DNA of 64,000 nt from Parus major (taxonomy: Eukaryota; Chordata; Aves; Passeriformes; Paridae), in assembly GCF_001522545.3 (NCBI RefSeq), contig NC_031770.1:91902339-91966338 (forward strand). The letters are read 5' to 3'. The translations under genes and the position numbers were made by a program. The notes under the pieces were generated by a model. The model had not been told where the DNA came from and did not search any database. It saw only the letters and a program-made list of their open reading frames with translations. Below are positions 13,388 to 25,200 of the stretch, piece after piece (the stretch's first letter is position 1; the number at the start of each line of letters is the position of its first letter).

Positions 13388-15650
13388 TTTTAAAAGAAAT
13401 TATCAGAAAAAAAATGCATTCCTCAATATGTAGAAATGAATACCATTCTACTTGATCTAAAAGATTTCAGTTAATGTGAGATATTCATCAATTGAATGAA
13501 GTATTTAACAACGCATTTTAAGCTCCAGCTTTAATTCTGTTACTAATTAGTGCTAATTTAATGACCTCACAGCATACACCCTAATTAATGCAGGATCAGC
13601 TACTCTTGAGCTCCTTATCTTGCTTATTACTTTTTACGTAATGCTTAGAACAAGAGTTGTATTTAACTAATGGGAACCCATTTACATACCAAGATATAGA
13701 TACAGATTGAATAGAAGATTTTAAGTGCAGTATAACTGGCAATATTTTTATCATTTGTAAATTTCTTCCTAGTTAGGACTTCATCTCACTCTTTCCAATA
13801 AAAGCTGGTGCTTTGTGGGTTTCCATCCTTTTTTAAAATTATTTCTCTTTTTACGGACACCTAAGTATTTAAAGCAGACTCATAAGCTTAATTTTTTTTT
13901 TCTACTCACTCTCTGGGAAAGCCTTACAAGTCATATGTCTGAGTTTATCATCCCTTACTCTATTCACATGTCCATGTCACTCTCTCCTATAATTATAGCA
14001 GTTATTTAACAAATCCAAATGTAATATATATTTCTAAAGTGTCCTGCAGACAGAACTGTAATCATATTGCTCATTGTTCTGCCTGAGCATAAATAGTGGT
14101 GGATATTTAGCTCAAAGTAAACAGCTGTCAATATAATAACTATGTCAAAATCATAAAACTATCAACATGTAAGCTGGAAGAGGTTTTATTATCCTGGAAC
14201 TGTCAGCTTAACACTTCCTCTGATAGGATATTATTACAGACTTTTAGTGGTGATTTGAGCTTTTGGATGGAAATATTGGGGAAGGTCAGTCAGTCCCAGA
14301 TAACATTTGGGTCTCACTTTTTTTCTAGTGAGCCCTTTGACCTTGTCTCCATCATCAAATGAGTAAATATGCATTTGTATGAGCAGAACTAGAGTGGGGG
14401 AATCTACTCTTATATGTGAATTCTTTTCAGAATTACAAAGGAAGATTGACACAAAACAAGTTTTTTTCATGCTAGGTCTGATGCAGGTGCTCTGAAAGCC
14501 TTAGGATTTTTGGAAATGCCTGTGAGAACAAAGCAGAGACATACAATTCTAATAGGAGGAAGAAAAGCTAACGATCTTTATTTTGGCACTGCCTGCCAAA
14601 TTACAGAAAGCATCATTCAAGTAAGGTTTTTGAAAAGAAAGGTATTTTTTTTTCAACTAACCTAACAGCCTTGTACAAAAAGAGAACTTGATTCAGAATA
14701 AATCTAAAGGAAGAACAAATAAGGCTAGACAGTTACAGTATAACTCTCTGGAAAAGAGCATTCAGAGTTTAGGGAGAGGTAGAAGCATGCTGGAAACACT
14801 GAGAGTTCCTAGAGAAAGCAAAGCCAACAAGGGCAAAGTCACAAAGAAGAAGCAGCAGTGTGAGGTAAGAAAAGGTCAGAAGTTCTGACATTCGCCCTTA
14901 AATGAGCATACCTGGAAGGAAGTTTCCTTTGATATTAAAACAGATTGATTAGAGTTTGTCAGAATGTATGCAACAAAGAATTGAAGACCCAATGATGTTT
15001 TATAAGAAGGACTTTTGAGGTCAGCCATTACAATACTACCTCTTTGTGCTATATATCTGACTGGAGAAATACAGAAACTACTTTAAGCATGGACAGGTTC
15101 TTGGGCTGACTTAAAAGAAAAATAGATGGAATACATGAAAAGGACTCTTAGGATTTATGGTACTAATATTCTTAGGAAATATGTGCTTATTAAAGTAATA
15201 CAAAACTATTGCATGTTTGTCATATAAATACTTTGATAAAATTAGACATGGATATTTTATATTTATATTCTATTTTTGTTTTTTTTTCAAATAATGTCTG
15301 TACTCATTCCTGAAACCAATAAAAATCAAGATGCATTTCAGCTTAAAAAATATTTTCGACAGAACTCACTGCATATCAACTTTAATTTTATTCCTACATT
15401 TTTGAAACCAATTGTCCTAATCTGAAAAAGATTAAAGAGTCTGAGACACATACAGTTGCTGTAATTTTTTGCTTTACATGCTTCTATGGGCAGCCTGTCC
15501 ACTCCCATATTACCAGAACAGCAGCCATGTGGATGAAAGGCGAACATAGGATTACAGTGCTCTCAGGTACTGCTCTTTTAGAACAGCAGAGACAGTCTTG
15601 ATGATTCTGATTTAAATTAATTAAAATCCAGCCTTCAATGATATGCTCCA

Positions 15651-15672
15651 TTTTTTTTTTTTTTTTTTTTTA
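15651..15672. repeat. Poly-T tract
   Basis: Uninterrupted T22. It lies about 60 bases upstream of an AG-bounded exon-like segment, so a splice-site predictor may over-score the site. Confidence 0.95.
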
Positions 15673-16697
15673 AGATTGTAAATCCTTTCTCTTATAACAC
15701 TTTTAATCTGTTTCCTAGCACAGAGTTGACCAACATTCACGATGCTGAAATGAAGGCGAGTGATGAAGCCGTAGACTTGGCTGTACTTTCTTAAGAAGCA
15801 GGTTTCATTTTATTTAAGCAGAGCCAGTTAAGTGAAGCATGAGCTATACTGTTGCTGAACACGTCCCCTTGGGATTCAGAAGATAACTACTTCAAGAGCA
15901 GTCTGTGCTTCTCCCTGCATAGGAATGAAGCACTGCCAGAGGGTAGCAAAAGCTTTTCCCCAACACCTAACACACAGGAAGACTGCATGAAATACATCCT
16001 GATGGAAAGCAAGTATATTTTTGCTATATTAATTGAGGAAAGTATGTCCTAATAAATTTTTGGCTAATAAGTAAAATATAATGGTACAACAATTATATTA
16101 TATAAAATATATCTGTGGTTGTTATAACTAAGAATGTTCATTTAATGACTTATAATTTATGTGGTGATAATGTTGTCTGATCCTTTTTTGCTTGCTGTGT
16201 CAGAGGCTGGACTGGTATCTATTTCTCTTGCTGTTCAATATGGAGAATAAAGAAATACCTTAAGAACAAAGAGTGCTACTGATGGTGATATTTAAATAAC
16301 ATCAAAGGTGAATAGAGCAAATCTGCAAATGTTATATTTTTTCTAGATGAAATAATGTTGTTTTTGTCATTTGAAAAGCAAAACATAGTTTCTAAGGTTG
16401 TTCTTTATATCAAAACTCAGAAGGCCGACCTTTTTTTTTTTCTTCAAAAAACTGACAAAATGTTTGTTTTGCTTGTGTGGCAATAGTTCTGGTGCTTTTT
16501 ACCTATTTCTAGGTGCTTTTTAGTACCTCTCCTCATTCACAGCTGTCCTTTGCTTTAGTTAACTTAGGCTTAGGTGATAAAATAAATGATCACTGTGATT
16601 AGAATCAGAGTGATATATATGCTAAAAGAATTATCTTTATCATAATCTATGCATAAACTTTCATCTCTTTATCAGAACACTAAATATCAATGACTGC

Positions 16698-16718
16698 ACC
16701 CTCACAAACTGTGAGGGT
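16698..16718. other. Perfect 9-bp inverted repeat
   Basis: ACCCTCACA (16698-16706) pairs perfectly with TGTGAGGGT (16710-16718) around a 3-base AAC loop. It is followed by two near copies of 'gttatgatttgt' (16717-16748). No T-run follows directly and no function is evident. Confidence 0.7.
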
Positions 16719-17342
16719 TATGATTTGTGTATGTTATGATTTGTTATACTTGAATGCTATGTTGTAACTAAAACATTTTAAAATAATCATCTGTATTTTG
16801 TTATGCTTATTGGTACATTGATTAACTGTATTATTTAAAAAACACCAGAAGTTGCATAGATTACACATACTTTAGTCTTCCTGTTCTAGAGTCATGGTTC
16901 AGGTCTACAGAAAATTCAGATGTATGTAGACAATGATAAAAATAATATCCATCATATCATACATGCAAAAGAAAAGTAAATTGAGGTGAGTTGTGAATAG
17001 TAGCATTGTGTATCTGGACAACAGCTGAAGTTTGTCAGGTAATGACTGCATTCACAGGGAATGTTGCACATAGGCTCCTAAACACCCAGACCACTTTTTC
17101 AAGGAATATATTTATAAGTTTAATAAATTATACCTTTCCACTCAATTCTATAACATGAAAATAGACCAGGTTATTTAAGGATAGGTGTATAATAATCTGT
17201 ATTATCTGATTAATAGTAACACTTTGGTTAAGATTCTTCATATCTAGGATATGAAATGATATTCAAATTACATTCATATCATTTGTTTGAGTTCTTAAAG
17301 GTAAAAGACACTAAGATGAAGATAATATCTCTCATTAAAAGT

Positions 17343-17377
17343 TATATCTATATATAGATATAAAAGTATATCTATAC

Positions 17378-17414
<37 letters not shown>
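17343..17414. repeat. 20-bp AT palindrome plus (TAGA)9 microsatellite
   Basis: 17343-17362 is a perfect 20-base palindrome. After a 15-base spacer comes a perfect TAGA run at 17378-17414, about nine copies. Confidence 0.93.
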
Positions 17415-17415
<1 letters not shown>

Positions 17416-17579
17416 TACTATAAAAAGTATAACAAGATAGAACAGGCAAGAATTCTGTAGTTTGCAAACATCTGACGGAGGTATTGCTATATGCAGTACC
17501 TATAGGGCCTTGGGAGGGAGTTCTAGTTTTTTTATTTGAGTGAATAGGCCACATTGGGAGTTGCTGAATCTGACAATAA

Positions 17580-18033
17580 GGCTACCACATCCTCAAGTGT
17601 CAGCAACAGTCATGGCAATGGTAAGCTTGAACAGAATTCCTGTACATATATCTATCTACATGTGGTCAGACAAACAGGTGAACACTGACAGCAAACAATC
17701 ACTCACACAGACATGAAAACTATGGACAGCATCATCCCGTTCCAGTCTGCTTGCTAAGGATGAACTCATCAAAAAGATGTGCAGTGTGGCTCCCTGCAGA
17801 AGCTGGGCTCAGATTCTCAGCCTGATAGCTCCTGGGTGTACCAGCCACCAAGGCCTCAGCCCTTTCTTCTCGCTGGTGCTCATACCGACATAGAAGCCAT
17901 AGATGTGCTCAAAAACTGGCCTTACACAGTCAGTCTACCCACAAGTGTCCCCTGGATCTACAGAGGCTCCCAAAAACACATCTGCAAGTGTGTCTGGTAG
18001 CTGGGCCTATGATTGCATGAAATTCCTCATGAG
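17580..18033. other. GC-richer block, possible old ERV/LTR sequence
   Basis: The block at 17760-18000 is clearly richer in GC than its flanks, with CCTGCAG, CCACCAAGG and CCCCTGG-type words resembling avian LTR or ERV leader sequence, and it abuts a CR1 tail. I cannot assign a family, orientation or termini. Reading frames of 60-80 codons on both strands reflect composition and match no protein I recognise. A unique GC-rich host segment is the alternative. Confidence 0.3.
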
Positions 18034-18302
18034 GGGAGGAGAAGGGGCAGATACCAATCTTTTCACTCTCATAACCAGTGACAGGATCTGAGAGAATGGC
18101 ATGAAGCTGAATCAGGGGAGGTTTAGGTTGGATATCAGGACAAGATTCTTTACCCAGAGGGCAGGTGGGCACTGGAACAGCCTCTCCAGGGAAGTTCTCA
18201 CACCCTCAAGACTGACAGAGCACAGGATGACAGAGTACAAGATGACAGAGTATAAGAAGAGGACTTGATGATCATTTCAGCTCAGCATATTCTAATTCTA
18301 CA
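18034..18302 (+). repeat. CR1 LINE 3' region
   Basis: Plus-strand CR1: 'gtgacaggatctgagagaat', 'ggcatgaagctg', 'gaggtttaggttggatatca', 'cagagggcaggtgggcactg', 'gaacagcctctccagg'. This is the end of ORF2 and the 3' UTR of a subfamily different from the copies at 440 and 21808. A 15-bp triplication interrupts the UTR. The tail ends as degenerate 'tattctaattctacag'. Confidence 0.88.
18214..18258. repeat. 15-bp tandem triplication inside CR1 tail
   Basis: Three adjacent 15-base units at 18214, 18229 and 18244, all beginning GACAGAG and differing at a few positions. It arose after or during insertion of the surrounding CR1. Confidence 0.9.
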
Positions 18303-21060
18303 GTTTATTAATGTAAATTCTATGTCGGATCTGTTCCAAGAAAAATTAATTCAAATAATTATTTTAAAGAGCTAAGAACTAAGTATATTTTGAGTTTCTA
18401 TTTAATAAATTATCATGTGTATCATTATCAGTTATTAGTTTATTATTTTGCTATGTCAATTAAAATATTATTTGACATACAGATAGATTTTCAATTTGTC
18501 TTCTGATGTTATCTTGTATGTATGCTGAGGCTGAATTTGATCCCATATTTATAATCCATCTGAAGAAAACAAGCTCCTATAAAGTCCACAAAAAGGTGCA
18601 TTAACTTCTGAGAGATAGTAGAAACACTGGTGAAAAAAGGATGATTCAGAAGCCCTTGACTATTTCGATCTAAGCAATGTTCTTGGCAGGGTGAACACTT
18701 GTCTGATTTGGAGAAGCAACAAATGATTTGAAAACTAACCAGGGTCTAGGCTGCTCAATGAAGTATATGTAATTCCTTTTTATTTTCTATAATGGAAGAA
18801 TTGCTGCTTGAATGGTTTCCTCAGCTTAATCAGCAAATCTATCTTCCATACATTTCTAGTGGCAGAACAATTTACATTTATACTTTAATTCTTCAAAATT
18901 TAGATTCAGCCTTGATTTTCTTTGTTACCATCATCACATAATGAATTAATATATATCACTAGTGTTTATATCCACTTTCATTTTGATTTGAGACTTGAGA
19001 TATTTTTTAAAAGTAGCTATGGATGTGATTTTACAGATAAACAAAGTAATCTTGAACTTCAAAATAGGAACATTTGTGCAACAACAATACATTTTTTAAA
19101 TATGATCTTCTGTCCTTGAATAAACAGTATCTTCTGGCAAAGAATGAATAATCACAGGAAAAATGGATGCTTCACTAGGTCTAAAAAGAAAAGAAATCTC
19201 AGACATTAGTTTGCAACAGCAGCTTAGACAGCTGGCCATTTTACAATTGCAGTAACAATGTCTTAATTGACCATAAAGTCTTAAGAGTAGTATTGTAGAC
19301 TTTCATTGCATTTATTCACTATTTGTACCTCAGAGGTACAAATGACACATGAAGAAAGACACCATCAGTATGATGGGAAAGGATAATTTTAAACTACAAT
19401 TTTGCCATAAAACTACAGATTGTGTGGGGAGTACCTCCTATTTTTATTATATTAAACAATTTAAGGCACTGGAGTCGGCTTTTATTTTATTCTGGGATTT
19501 TTTGTTTTGTTTTGTTTTGTTTTTTGTACTGGTTACAGATTGTTGCACAGCTCAGAGTTAACTAGAACAGCTGCATTTGTTGTGCTGTGCTACCAGTCAA
19601 ACACATCCCCAACTAATATATGGGATGGGAGGATGTATTCGAAGAGACATAAACCCTTTCTAATGTTTTGCTCCCTATCCTCCAAGAGTCCTGCATCTTG
19701 CTAAAATACTTAAATGCTAAAAAAGATGGATATTCCTAACACACAATTCCTTCTCATGCTGCACACTTCATTAAATGGGAATTTTAAAATATGCCAGTCA
19801 AATTCTCCTGGCGCCTAGAAGCCTCTCATGCACAAAGGTACACAAACAGACTGCTAAATGATAACCTGCTTTCCCAGCCCCATTTGTTTCTTTTCATATT
19901 TATTATCTACTTAGCTTCTAGAACACCTCTCCATCTCATGGACTTAGAATGGTTTTGTCTGCATTATTTTAATTTATTACAATTTATTTAATTTATGTAT
20001 TAATTTTCTGGTTTAAATTACCCATTTTTATGTTTTCTAAAAAGTCCAAGAGAATAATATAAAGACAAACTTTACCATTGTGACAGAAGGACTTTTGCAA
20101 AAATGATAATTTAGCAGCTATCTAAGAATTTGCAGTCAACTTCTTATTGCTAGCACATATTGCTTTCTGAAAAATCTTTCTAGGCTCTGTACATAAGCCT
20201 TAGCTCATAATACATCTATGACCACAGACACCTATATTAAAAGTTCCTGTAATGGTTTTAGTAATTGATTGCTCCAGTACTGTTTCTAATGAACATCTTT
20301 TCTTGTTGGAAATCATCATGCATCAGCTCCCATCATTGTATCTTTTCATATTTCTTTCTGGTATACTAAAGATCCCTTTATCTGAAAGCTCTTCCTCACT
20401 ATAGTGAATACACCAAGTGACAGAAACAGAATTATTATAGCCCACAGCCATTTAGTGTTTAGAATTATCAACACAAACAATTAATTTGTTAATATTAATA
20501 AAACATGTAATTTTTATAAACTCTTAAGTGATTCCTGTCAATTAAATAACATTAAAATATTATCCTAAATACAAAGATGGGGAGAACACTTGCATAACAA
20601 ATATCTAGAATCCCTCACTTCTTTGTGAACAAAATAAAAAGCTAGAAATAAGTCTGTGATAGATTGGCACAGTCTAATTTAATTTCAAGAAACTGGTTAT
20701 TCAGTGAGATTTTTCAATGGCTCTACCTTTACTTCTTAAAAAGAAGGAAAGGGCATCCTTCCTATTTAATTCTTTAAAGCTTGTTCTATACTCTTCTTTA
20801 TCTTTTTGTTTTGAACGCTAAGTATGAACAATTCAAACAAAAGACACACCCCCATCCAGTATCCACCTCTATCCCTTAAAATTACGTCCTTTAAGAAAAC
20901 TGTTAGTGATTAAGATAATAAGACTGAAGAATCAAAAAAGACCTGCTGAAGAAATCCATCTTAAATGTCTCATGGTAACTTCTTCAGCTATGATTAAATT
21001 GAATAAGCTCTGAAATCCTTAGTGCATGAAAGTCCTTGACCTGTGTAATATCTTTTTCTT
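18303..21060. other. Unique AT-rich stretch
   Basis: No gene or transposon recognisable. It includes a (TTTTG)n tract near 19500-19526. Reading frames of 65-70 codons at 18922-19991 are hydrophobic or low in complexity and look like chance. Confidence 0.45.
19500..19526. repeat. (TTTTG)n simple repeat
   Basis: About five TTTTG units with slight irregularity. Confidence 0.9.
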
Positions 21061-21760
21061 TGTCTCCTTTTGGCTGAATTCTCTGTGGATATAACTTTTC
21101 TCTAGTCTCTCAGCCTCCTTTGGGCTGAATTCTTCTGGGATCCTCCCTCATGGGGAGTTACACTTATCTCAGTCTTTATGATTTGAAGAAAACTCCCAAG
21201 CTCGTTAGAATCTTGTTTCTTGTGTTTATTAACAGGTGGTCACAAAACTTAACAGATCTCTCCAGGCTGGTTACAAGGTTAATCTTTGCAATTTGGCACA
21301 TTTCTTTCTTCTGATGGTACAAACAAGGCCTTGTGCACACTTTGTGTCTGATGCACAAAATGGCCTCGAACTACGCAGTTCTTTTATCTTTATACCTATT
21401 TTTACCCAATTAACAATAGACACGTATATTATTTTTCTTAATGACCCAATGACCCATCACCTCTGTGCTGCACTGGGGCATTTTCTATCCAATCACTTAC
21501 TATTACCCAAAAACCTCTAGGAGAAGAACATGAAGAAGAAAGAAGAAGGAACAAGGGACAACACCCTAAATCCTCCATCTTGTCTCCTGTTCTCTAAACT
21601 ACTTTTTCACCCAGTGATTTAAAAAACTTTCTAATCTACACACTTACACTTTTAGCTTTTTCTATCTAACTTTAACATTTGTTTTCATGTATCATCATGA
21701 AAACATGCTCATGAATTTCATATTGTATGAAATTCAGTGTTTTTCTCGATCTTATAACTA
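21061..21760 (-). mobile_element. ERV LTR, solo-type, minus orientation
   Basis: Read on the minus strand it has LTR layout: an AT-rich U3, a TATA-like 'gtataaagataaaag' (about 21376-21391), and the polyadenylation signal 'aataaacac' (about 21223-21231) followed by a U5-like 3' end. The + strand opens 'tgtctccttttggc' at 21061, consistent with a ...CA end on minus. From memory, phrases such as 'ggattggatagaaaatgccc' and 'ggaggatttagggtg' (minus) resemble songbird LTR families. The 5' boundary near 21745-21770 is uncertain. No gag, pol or env-like sequence is next to it, so it is a solo LTR or fragment. A diverged 17-base direct repeat (about 21066 and 21117) lies in its 3' part. Confidence 0.75.
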
Positions 21761-21807
21761 AGTATCAGAAACAAGGGCACTCACTCTGTATTCCAGACTC
21801 CAACAAC

Positions 21808-22278
21808 CTGTTGCAGCAGGTCCAGAAAAGAGCCAGAAACGTTATTAGAGGGAAGGACCACCTCTCCTGTGAAGAAGGACTGAGAGTGTTCAGGTTGTTC
21901 AGTCTGGAGAAAAAAAAGCTACAGGAAGACTTTGCTGAAAACTTTCAATACCTACAGGGGAATTATAAGAAAGGTGGGGACAGATTTTTGTAGTTGGACC
22001 TCTAGAAATAGGGCAAGGGGGTAATGGCTTTTAATTATAAGGTGGTAGATTCAGACTAGATATAAGAACTTTTTAATGATGAATGTGGAGAAGCATTGGA
22101 ATGGCTTGTCCAGATAGGTGGTGATTGCCCGACTCCTGGAAACATTCAAGATCAGCTTGGATGGGGCTCTGAGCAACCTCATCATGTCCAAGATGTCTCA
22201 TTGCAGAGGGAGGTGAACTAGAGGAACTTCAAGGGTCCTTTCCAACCCAAACTATTCTATGATTCTATAATTCTATGA
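21808..22278 (+). repeat. CR1 LINE 3' region with intact octamer tail
   Basis: Plus-strand CR1 from the end of ORF2 ('gttgcagcaggtccagaaaag', 'ggttgttcagtctggagaaa') through the 3' UTR ('cctttccaacccaaactattc') to a clean tail of three octamers ending at 22278. The coding part stays open for about 88 codons (21727-21993), including host flank, and encodes only the C-terminal end of a reverse transcriptase. The well-kept tail makes it one of the younger copies here. Confidence 0.93.
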
Positions 22279-25200
22279 AGATGACCAGAGTCAAGCAGTT
22301 TATTTGGGTTTTTAATTTGTTTTTCTTTGTTTTTTAATCTGTTTTGGGATACACTAGTCTATTTTACCTGAATTGTAAATTAATTGAATTAGTTTAAAAA
22401 AAAAATCCCTCATAGGCATTCTACAGTTGTTTTTTTTAAGATCTAGTATGTAAAATGAACATTTAGCATATCTACAACCATACTTTACTGTTTCTCAAAA
22501 AGCATTGTCTGGCCTACCCCTCCTAAACTATAAAAATTTTGGATCCCTATGAGATATGCAATACATTTTTTGTACTTCTTCAACCAAATTCAAACAAAAT
22601 TTGTTCTAATATGCAAACTGATCAGTAGAATCAGTCTTTCTTTCTTCTTGCCTCTCCTTGAAAACAATGAAGTATTCACAAAAAGATGACTAAAAAACTT
22701 ACCTTGAGTCTTGTGATTGTTATGCATATTAGATTACTACTTCAAGTTACAGTGAAGAAGTGAAGATATAATTGCATTCTTTCCATATGGTTAGGCTCAT
22801 TAGAACAGAATTTTAAAACAAGGAAATTAAGACAACTCTGCTTACTGTGTGAGATATTTCAGACATATTCTGGTGATAAACTAAAACAGAATAAAATTGC
22901 ATTAATCTGCAGCCTTGGAGAACACCTCTTTTCATGCAGGAAGAAAAGGTTTGTTACTCCCCAAGAAAATTATTTTTTGCCTTGAATCCTCATATTCTGT
23001 TGTTTATGATAATAAGTGCTAGTCAGAGCACTGGGGACTGGGTCTAGGAAGATTCTCAAAGAGCATCAAAAGATAGTAAAAAAGAAAAAATAAACTTATT
23101 CTTTTCTGTCCACATATTGGCAACTCAGTACAGCATTTGCAGAGAAAGACAACACACAGTGTCTTACTCATCACAAAATTTGACAGTGTGAGGTTTACTT
23201 GTATCCTGGTTTCAGTTAGGATAGAATAAATATCTTGTCAGAAGCTGTTACAGTCAAGACATTTCTCGCATTTATGAACATCTTCAATTCCAGCATGTGA
23301 TTCTTTTAAAAAATTTTTAATAGCACCTTCCAGTTACACTAGCTCAGATTTTTATGGTTCTAACACATCTAAATGTAGATTAGTGGACTGCTTATAGTAG
23401 GAAAAAATAGTTTCGTCAGAAATAACTGAAAAATTTATTAATTATCTTAATTTCCTTTTTATTTTATTGAGAACATAGATCTATGTTAGGATATTTATCA
23501 TTTGTGCAGTAAAGAAATCTGACAGAAGTAGCAGTCAAAAAGAATATATAACTTAGACAGAGAAAAAAGCCCACACCTTCATATAAACAAATTAATTTTT
23601 CCTCTACAATTCACTTGTTCCCTCTTCTCCTGCAAATGGCATATTCTTTCCTGCTATTATGCATGAGCTATGTGACTTTTCCACTGCTTTGTGACTGTGT
23701 GATTGAATCAGTCTTGAAACTAAATGTTAATGAGGCATTATGAATTCCTGAGTGCTATAAAGAAACTATTATATACAAAATATTTACTAAACTATATGAA
23801 TCACTTCTTCTTACCATATACTTTTACACCTTCTTAGTTTTTAAGACAGAACGGTATCATCCACATTCTACTGATAAGCAGCACTTGTGTTGTATAGTTG
23901 TAAGAACAAAGAGAAACCCATACAATGATTCTGAACTGACCCTAATATAATTACTCTCAGAAAACACAGCTGCCTCAGGGTTATCAGCAGTGCACTCAAA
24001 AGTGATGAGACCTTTCATTTTCACAGACAGTATTTATCAGTTTTTTCACTGGTCTACTTCCCCTTATGAAATCACATTCTCCCACTCCTTTCTTATCCTT
24101 TAGCCTGGCACAGTAAAGTGGCTTCTAAATTTAGCATTTAAATACTTTTTTATCATATGCCTCCACTCCAACTCAAACTTCTAGTTGCAGAACCAAGCAC
24201 TAAAACACAGTTCCATTCATAATGCATGATCTTAAAAGGCCCAGACATGAGAGAAAATGCATACAACGAGGGTAAAGAAGTTCCAGGCATAGGACATTTC
24301 TGATCCATAGCTCTGTTTTGCATCTTCAAGGTTTTCTTTATGGTCAGGATGGAGTTTGGCATAGACACTTTTATCTATATGGATATGGATATCCCATATC
24401 CATAGAATATGGGACTACCTGACACTGTTTAAAAACTAATGACAACATAAGAAAGCAATTAGAAGGCCTGCTTAATAACTGTTTCTTTCCCATTGACACC
24501 CATTTTGATATCTGAATGATTATTTTCTTCATAAAGCTCTCAAAATAGGTCCACAGGTAGACTTACATATAAATTTAAATCTCAATCCAGTGTTAAGGTT
24601 TATATCATTAAGAGGAGTGTGAGTTACCCTGAAGATACACAAGACTCACAGCAATTAGGTTTCCAAATCCTGACGAGTCCAACTTCTTTTGGCCATATAA
24701 ACAAAAATTAAATGCTATGATACCAAATTAAGCAAGCATCTTCCTCATTGGAACTCACAAAATATTCATTTACTGATTCATCTCAGCTGTGGTATTCAAG
24801 AAAATAATTGTGTTTAGATCATGATTTCATGATCTTTAGTCATTAGATATAGGTTTCTCCTGAGACAAAGATTGCCTTTCTGAGTATTTTTTTAAAAAAT
24901 GCAATATTCAATAACACTATTATATGGAAAAACTGAAGCAATACAGAAAAAAGAGAGTATCTTAGCTAATTACAGTCATCTGGTAAGAATTTAAAACTCT
25001 CCTGTGTAATAGTTCTTAGGGAAATACTACCCATTCATGACAGACAAGCTATTTAGTACAGAAGCATTGACTAGCTTCTTGTTAACATTTATGAAATTTC
25101 ATATATATTAGATATTTCCCTAGGTTTTTATTAGTTTTTTACTGAAATACAGAATTACAAAACCACTTGAGTTTCCTTTCTCAAGTCAAGTAGAGCAGCA

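Larger units (their letters stand above)
9881..17342. other. Long unique stretch with simple-sequence tracts
   Basis: No confirmed gene. It holds a T run at 12069-12086, an A run at 12747-12763, a pyrimidine-rich tract at 13306-13387 (mixed CTTTT/CTTCC on +), and a T run at 15651-15672. The minus-strand reading frame of 130 codons at 12708-13100 is hydrophobic and low in complexity; about one frame that long is expected by chance in this much AT-rich sequence. Weak exon-like segments at 10344-10434 (-), 14669-14864 (+), 15732-15795 (+) and 15923-16009 (+) are described as findings. Confidence 0.4.
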
